Part shown: positions 57,615 to 64,000 of the stretch, in pieces
How positions within the stretch are numbered: position 1 is the first letter of the stretch
How the letters are laid out: every line of letters begins with the position of its first letter
Assembly: GCA_028023455.1 (NCBI GenBank)
Contig: JAQFVV010006715.1
Span: 317,501 to 381,500, forward strand
From: Epiperipatus broadwayi
Lineage: Eukaryota; Onychophora; Udeonychophora; Euonychophora; Peripatidae
Reading direction: 5' to 3'
DNA length: 64,000 nucleotides
Notes under the pieces: generated by a model
Databases searched by the model: none
Told to the model about the DNA's origin: nothing
Seen by the model: the letters and a program-made list of their open reading frames with translations, nothing else
Translations under genes and position numbers: made by a program

Positions 57615-58475
57615 CACCTGGGTCTCATTTTACATGATAGATAGGTTCCTCAGAAAACACGCGCAAATGAAATCGCACAAAAATAGACGGAAGTTACATT
57701 GAAAAAGGGAGGATGCGGTCTGTGATTTTCCAAAATTCGCATAAAAGCAAAGCACCAACGTAAAATTACTTTAAAATTTGCGCAAAAAAAATAATAATAA
57801 GGAAATAAAATATGACTAATAAAAAATTTCAAATTTGAAAAAAATTGATACAAGACAAACTTTTTTTAACTATAATATTTAATTTTATTCAAAATAAATA
57901 TATTTTTATGCATAATTTACAGTACAGGAATTTACATTTTTTATACATGTTTTAATTATTATGATTTTCTAGTGACAACGTAAATAGTAATTAATCTTTG
58001 AGACAATGATTTTATTAATTGTTTACGAAGCTCGCGATATCCAGACATACAACCATTTAGCTCTCGTTGGAATTTAAGAGCATGTTAATGATTAGTGTCA
58101 TTAATAAGAAAATAATAATTGATTATGTTCTTTGTTAAAAAGCAAAAACAGAATGTGATTTAAAATGCAAAATTAACATGCATAATGTTTGAACAAATTT
58201 ACATTATAATCTTGTAAAATTTAATATGTGTATACATAAAATGTGGAAATCATGATTTTAATTTCATTATTGCATAAAATCTTACTATTATAAAGCACTG
58301 AAACATTGAAATTACTAAGATGAAATTCAAATTCCAATAATGTGCTATTACTTAAGTGCACAGAATTTATTATTTAAAGTAATAGCGCATTATTGGAAAT
58401 CCACTTCTGGTGAAACACAAATTGTGTAACTTCAAAATTGTGTTAAATAAGTCTGTGTAAAAAGAGACCCAGGTA
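57615..58475. mobile_element. 861-bp terminal-inverted-repeat element (TA target)
   Basis: Ends are inverted repeats: CACCTGGGTCTCATTTTACA on the left and, mirrored, TACCTGGGTCTCTTTTTACA on the right, with TA on both sides and PLE-B sequence joining across the site. A minus-strand stretch near 58080-57970 (HALKFQRELNGCMSGYREL) could be a transposase scrap, but the family is not identified. Its GC content is locally higher near the ends than in its surroundings. An internal hairpin lies at 58332-58398. The TA duplication fits Tc1/mariner-like targets but does not prove it. Confidence 0.75.
58332..58398. repeat. 22-base-arm hairpin inside the TIR element
   Basis: Arms 58332-58353 and 58377-58398 are inverted with one mismatch (GTGC against GCGC) around a 23-base loop. 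The size resembles a small-RNA precursor, but expression is unknown. Confidence 0.8.
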
Positions 58476-59170
58476 TAAATTAAAAAGTGATACATTGATT
58501 TTTATTCCTTTTATATCTAATCAACAAGCTAAATTAATTCATACACTTTATAGTGGTTTGTGTAAGATTTATTTTTTTCTTTGCAAATAATATAAATGAT
58601 GTGATAAATAATTCTAAAACCAAGATATCTAAGTTTGAATTAAGTGCTGTTATATATATATGTTGATATGTGGTTGTAGAATGAAATATATAGGAGAATC
58701 AAAATGTACATTACAAAAATGGTATAATGATCATAAGATATTGTATAAACTTGTACAGGAAACAAAAATGTATCTTCAGTAAGTATAAATACTCCATCGA
58801 TTATTTTTGATCATAATAGAGCATGTAATTATGGTTTTAAATTTGATAATAGAGATTTGAAAATTATTCAAATTGAAAAATGTAATGAACAACGAAAAAT
58901 TAAGGAGACAATGATAATATCTAGGAATAGAGAAGATTTCATGAAGAGGAAATCAGCTAATATAAAAACAACAGAATTGTGGGAAATTTAAATGGATTGA
59001 ACGATGGGTAATATAAGTTTTTAATTTGTGTATATTTATATTAATGGTTGATAAAGATTGTCAGTCATACAATCATAAATACTTCCAGTAAAGAATATAT
59101 AGTTTAAAATTTGAATACAGTGTTAAATAAATTTGTTTGAATTATTATTATATGATTTAAACATACAGAC
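58476..59170 (+). pseudogene. PLE-B plus copy: GIY-YIG endonuclease and 3' end
   Basis: After the TIR element the PLE-B reading resumes. MKYIGESKCTLQKWYNDHK is at about 58680, then NRACNYGFKF, then IIQIEKCNEQRKIKE to a 3' untranslated end shared with 50438-50690 (reverse) and 61440-61600. A frameshift after the YIG motif breaks the frame. Confidence 0.82.
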
Positions 59171-59530
59171 ATTTAATAGTTATAGTTATTTATATATAAA
59201 ATGCATTTAAAGCAATTGAATGGGTTTTAGCTTTTAAAGGAATGGTAGAAAATAAAAGTTAATGCTATTATGTTAAAGTGCAGAATAAAGTTTTTGTATT
59301 CCTGTCAGATTTTCAAAGTGTTTCCTAATTATTGTTCTATTAAAATAAATAAGTTGTGTAAATTGAGGGTGAGATCTATTGAATATTTAAACAAATATAA
59401 TACTTTGTAATATAATTGAGCAATGTAAGTATTTGCTGTTTTATAATAGATAGTATTTAATGATGTTAAGTTATTTTATTTATGTTAATAATATTGAACA
59501 TTTATTTGAATATAAAAAGGTTTGTCAAAT
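59171..59530. other. Spacer between PLE-B copies
   Basis: AT-rich, no recognised gene or repeat. Confidence 0.4.
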
Positions 59531-60205
59531 ACGTTTTAGGAATTTGCGTTAAAAATGATGGATAAATTGAATTAAAAATTGAACATTTGCATAATAAAAA
59601 GTTTCTGAAAATTTTTAGTGATGAGAACTATGTGTATATATCTGGTGTTAATTTGAATTTTAATCAGCATTACATTTTAAATTTTGGATCTAAATATGGT
59701 GGTGGAGGATGGAAAGATTCTAGTGTTGAATTAAATGCTGTGATTTTAAATCTTCATTTGGTGTAATAAATTGTGATTTATATGAAAAAAAATAATTAAT
59801 GAAATAAAAATTAAAGAATTTGATAATCTAAATGATAATATTAGGTTAAAACAAATTTATGAATTTAAAAACATTTTATAACGTAATAAATTATCTTGTT
59901 TGAAATAAGACAAAGATTAAGAATGTGTTTAATGAAACAGGACGAATATAACATGGAAATTATGGATCAGATGAGGAAAATTTCTTTTGAAAAAATGAAT
60001 TAAATATTATTGATACATATAGAATGAAATTTATTAATGATGTTTTAATGTCTGCTAAAAAAAGTCATTGATGGGAAGACATATTACAGTTTATATCCGT
60101 TGTTTGCAGTGTTTTCAAGAATCTTTGCAAATAAAAAATTGCTAAAAATGCTTATCCATTAAGAGTAATAGTAGATTGTGGAGATGTTTTTTTTATTATA
60201 ATGCT

Positions 60206-60297
<92 letters not shown>

Positions 60298-60552
60298 ATA
60301 TATATATATTAAAAAATAATGCAAGATATGCTTGGATTTGGAGCTACACGGTTTCTTCATCATTTAATTTTATTAATAGGATTAAAAATATAAACATTGA
60401 TAATAATGATGCTATGTGTACACTTGACATATCCAAAACGTATGGTTCAATTAATCATATGGAATTGATAGAGATTATTACAAGACCTTTGATTTTAAAA
60501 CTTTTGGATAATATCATTAAGAATTGTATTAAAATATTAAGATTGGTAAATG

Positions 60553-60592
<40 letters not shown>

Positions 60593-61600
60593 GATTGCTT
60601 TTATAAAATGAATTGTGGTTGGCCAATGGGTCTTCTGGTGGCTCCACAGATTTGTAACTTTTTTATTTCTAGTTATGAATTTAAGACATTACCTTAGGTA
60701 AAATATAAAAGAATTAAAGTATATTGTACATATGTCAATGATGTATTTATGTGTACACATAATGTAATAATAGTTAATTTATTTAATGAGTTAAATATGA
60801 TTAATAATATAAAATGGGTGTTAAATGAAGAGAAAGAAGATTCTGTAAAGTTTTTAGATATATTTATTCAAAGAAATAATGTGTTTGATTATAATATGGT
60901 TTTAAAGCCTTTAGAAATTAGGGGTTATATTTTGTATAATTCTAGAATTCATATGGTTTATAAATTAGCAGATTTAAAGTTATTTTTGTTAGGAAATGAT
61001 TTTTTTGTGTAATTTTATTAGTGATAAAATTGAAAATATTAATGTATTTTTTTTACTAATATGTTGAATGTTGGTTAAGGAAGGAGTATTATTTATAATG
61101 CAATTACAAAATATAATCAAAACAAAAGTAATAATAAGAAAATATTAAATAAATTATAAAGTGATAAATGGATTTCTATTTCTTTTATATCTAATCAACA
61201 AGCTAAATTAATTAATTATCTTTATAATGGTTTATGTAGGATTTCTTTTTCTGGTTTTAAATTTGATAAGGGGGATGTGAAAATTATTCAAATTGAAAGA
61301 TGTAATGAAAAATGAAAAATGAAGGAGGCAATGATGATATCTAGGAATAGTGAAGATTTAATGAATAGACAATCAGCTAATATAAAAACAACAGAATTAT
61401 GGGAAATTTGAAGGGATTGAATGATGGGTAATATAAGTTTTTATTTTGCGTAGATTTCTATTAATGGTTGGTAAATATTGTCAGTGACGCAATCGAAAGT
61501 ACTTATATTGTTTAAAGTTCGAATACTGTTATAAATAAATTTGTTTGAATTATTATTATATGATTTGAAAATACAAATACAGACATTTAATGGTTATATA
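59531..61600 (+). mobile_element. PLE-B copy 3, endonuclease-deleted
   Basis: Runs from a pre-RT region (about 59531-60190) through RT (60330-61012) to a 3' end like the other copies, ending in TA. TA tracts have expanded inside it at 60206-60308 and 60553-60590. Where the plus copy has the GIY-YIG motif (about 58590-58840), this copy jumps directly from 'gatttctttttct' to 'ggttttaaatttgataa' near 61244, so the YIG core is missing. Frame breaks are many. Confidence 0.8.
60318..61012 (+). pseudogene. PLE-B copy 3: reverse transcriptase
   Basis: AMCTLDISKTYGSINHMELIEII (first Asp) at about 60410-60480, NCGWPMGLLVAPQICNF after the TA tract, VYCTYVNDVFMCTH where the catalytic V-D-D reads V-N-D, then LNEEKEDSVKFLDIFIQRNN (60749-61012). 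A stop lies just before VKYKRIKVYC. The Asp to Asn change and the stops make it inactive. Confidence 0.8.
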
Positions 61601-63370
61601 TATATATATATAATGGGAGTAAAATTTAAGTACAATGGAAATGATGTATATTACAATAACTGTAATAACTCACAAAAGTTATATATGAGATATATTGTGG
61701 CCGTTATATTTTGTTATTTTTATTACCATTATTCTATAACGAAAATTTAATTATAAATATGTATGTATATGCATGTGAAATGTGAATATGTGATTTGCAT
61801 TATGTAAATTGGTTTTGCCTCATTAATAAAGAAATATTTGCTACATTCTAAAATAAACATTTTTTTATTATAAACTTTAAAAATAATGTTACACATTTAT
61901 TTGAAAAAAGTGAGATAATTCTGTTTAATTTCACACTGTGTTGCAAAGATACAAAACAGTACAAATGTTGTTGTTGTTGTTTTTTTTTTTTGCCAAATAA
62001 GTCTGGATTATTTTTTAATAAGCATTTTAGTGTGTATTACTTCTACAAGCTTTAATTAGAGGAGAACATGTGTAAAAAATATAGGCGGAGAACATAAATA
62101 GGACTTAAAGAAATAAGAAATATATATATAATATCAAATTAACAATAACCAAAATATATATATATATTTTTATCTTTCCAATAAACTCAAAAATAATGAT
62201 GGAAATCCAAATGGCTAATTACATAAAACAATTGATCAGACACTTCTAGGCAGGTCGTCAGTTGCTTTTGAGTTTTATTAAAGTGAATTCTGAAAAAAAA
62301 AAAACAACAACATAAAATTATATGGTTGCAGTATATAACAAAATAGTATACCTCAGAAAAAAGTATTACATATATATATATACCCCCTCTTTCCTCCTTT
62401 TTAAACGTTGAACAAAATATTAAAAAATTTTAGGGACCCCCCAAAAATTTTTTTATTTTTCCCCCCCAAATTTTTTTAAAAATATATATATATATATATA
62501 TTTAATCTGATTTTTTTTTACTTGTGGAGGGGAAGACAAATATTTTTACAAACAAAAAATTACTTTTACAGTATTATCTTTTATTTGAATTCTCAAGATA
62601 TGAAAATCGATTAAATTTATAATTTCTTGACATCTATATTACTTGACTCATTTTGCATGTTTAAGCAATCAATTTTATTATTTACTCAGAAGTTTTATAA
62701 ATACATTTACAGGTAAAATAATTTTTGTATTTCACTCAAAATATGTTTGTTATTCCCTGATGACAACACTTTGTTCTTTTAAACTAATCAAACTCTTCTA
62801 AAAAATTAAATTAACATTAATTTTACTGTTTATATTTTTGCATGTTTATATATATATGATTTATAATTTTATTCACAACATTATAAAACTAGAAAAAAAT
62901 GATAAAGGTCTACATTAAAAAAATATATATATATAATATTTTTTCTTAGCAATAAGCAAAACAACTATTTATATAGCATTAATTTCCTTTTCCTTTTTAA
63001 TAATGGCAATTCACATCACAGTTTACTCAGCTATTTGGTTTTTTATTATTAAAGATATTTATTTAATATTACAATTTCTCTTTCTGTTATTGTATGTTTG
63101 TTCACATTTTTATTTAAGTTAAAATAATATTTCAAAATTGAAGTTTAATATATTGAAGGGAATTGAGTTCAAACCCTACATTACAAACTCCAAACGCCTC
63201 AGAAGGAGTGGAGGAAACTTTTTTTTCTCTCATCAACTGATAGTTTACTAGAAAAGAGGACAATGCTTACATTTTGAATAGTTTAATAGTTATATTTAAG
63301 AAATAAAATATTGAACATAATCTCTGTAAATATTTTTTTTTAGATCTACTTATTAACTTTATATATATAT
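61601..63370. other. AT-rich unassigned DNA, several short TA runs
   Basis: No gene recognised; the frame 61541-61750 has no known domain. 62178-62281 is bounded by an inverted AATAAA(A)CTCAAAA motif. 62381-62480 is a string of C, T and A homopolymers unlike its surroundings. Ends in TA at about 63360-63370. Confidence 0.4.
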
Positions 63371-64000
63371 TGTAACCTCCCCTCTCTTGCTCCATAATAA
63401 TATTAACAACAACAATATGCCAAGAGTATACTAATTATTCCGGACTTTCGTTACTTATTTATTTCCGGTCAATAACAATTAACATTAATAATAATTCCGG
63501 GTTCTTTAGCTCAGTCTATCAAACATATTACTATGATTTAAATAAAACAATTACTAGCTCAGAATTTTATAAAATCTAGTCGTGTCTATGAAATAAATCA
63601 ACACAAATATCTTTTATTATTCCCATGAGACCTGGAGCAATGACAAAGGAACAAGACGAAGTATCATATTTTAATACTTTTAAAACAAAATCTAGCTCAC
63701 ATAAAATAAATTAATTAAATAAAATAGAATTAAATTGATCTAATCATATCAAATCAAATAGATAAATCAATAAGTAGATAAATAATTAAATCTCAGGTTT
63801 ATGAATTGTAATTAAAACTGATTTTATATTGCCATAGTAAACTATGATAAGGGAATTTTATGTCATAATTCACTACGTAAAGAATAACTAATTAATAATA
63901 ACAATGACAATAATAGAGTAATACAATCCTCTTTTCTTTCTAGATGTATTAAATATTTTCGTGGTAATATTTATCAATCCGATAATCAAAAGTTATGTGG
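63371..64000 (-). mobile_element. Partial giant-family LTR, cut by window edge
   Basis: Starts TGTAACC directly after TA. 63800-63890 is clearly similar to about 7920-8010 of the intact LTR (both contain 'ttttatgtcataat' followed by 'ctac', preceded by a diverged 'atctcaggtt'), in the same orientation. The rest lies outside the window, so whether it is a solo LTR or part of a full element is unknown. Confidence 0.7.

Overview
The window looks like a repeat-dense, very AT-rich piece of an animal nuclear genome, probably an arthropod, although the species cannot be fixed from the sequence. It holds Ty3/gypsy-type LTR retrotransposons, an RTE-type LINE, a second LINE fragment, three families of Penelope-like elements (PLEs) with GIY-YIG endonucleases, many (TA)n tracts and (AAT)n arrays. 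I see no host protein gene, tRNA, rRNA or CRISPR array. Essentially all recognisable coding sequence is retroelement-derived, and nearly all of it is broken.

Layout. 1-7001: a 138-bp-arm palindrome (681-963), a long dispersed repeat 'B' (1969-6640) interrupted by a short repeat 'D' and by a 1.46-kb solo LTR of family A (2549-4006). 7002-23936: a nearly complete Ty3/gypsy element on the minus strand with about 4.9-kb LTRs, an intact 767-codon gag, and a pol joined to gag by a candidate -1 frameshift site but broken by two indels, two amber codons and two lost catalytic aspartates. A 500-N scaffold gap lies in its left LTR. 24048-28851: a decayed gag fragment and the second copy of repeat B. 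28852-29681: an RTE fragment between (TA)n tracts. 29686-34669: an inverted solo LTR of the giant-LTR family. 34688-39763: a family-A LTR element with two roughly 1.45-kb LTRs and a gag-only interior. 39843-41978: an RTE LINE truncated inside its endonuclease. 42003-47658: a probable further giant solo LTR carrying two (AAT)n arrays. 47659-49520: (TA)n and repeat D. 49650-61600: three PLE families, each present as a head-to-head inverted pair, with nested insertions of a LINE 3' end and an 861-bp TIR element. 61600-63370: unassigned AT-rich DNA with one low-quality-looking patch. 63371-64000: the start of another giant-LTR relative, cut by the window edge.

Two themes stand out. First, the boundaries of most elements (LTR families, RTE copies, PLE copies) coincide with (TA)n microsatellites, so the region reads as a chain of elements laid into TA tracts. 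Second, palindromes are everywhere: three PLE inverted pairs, a 283-bp near-perfect palindrome, and short inverted duplications of the DNA flanking TA tracts. Strand-switching synthesis at TA tracts is one economical but unproven explanation. Coordinates of repeat edges are by eye and may be off by several bases.
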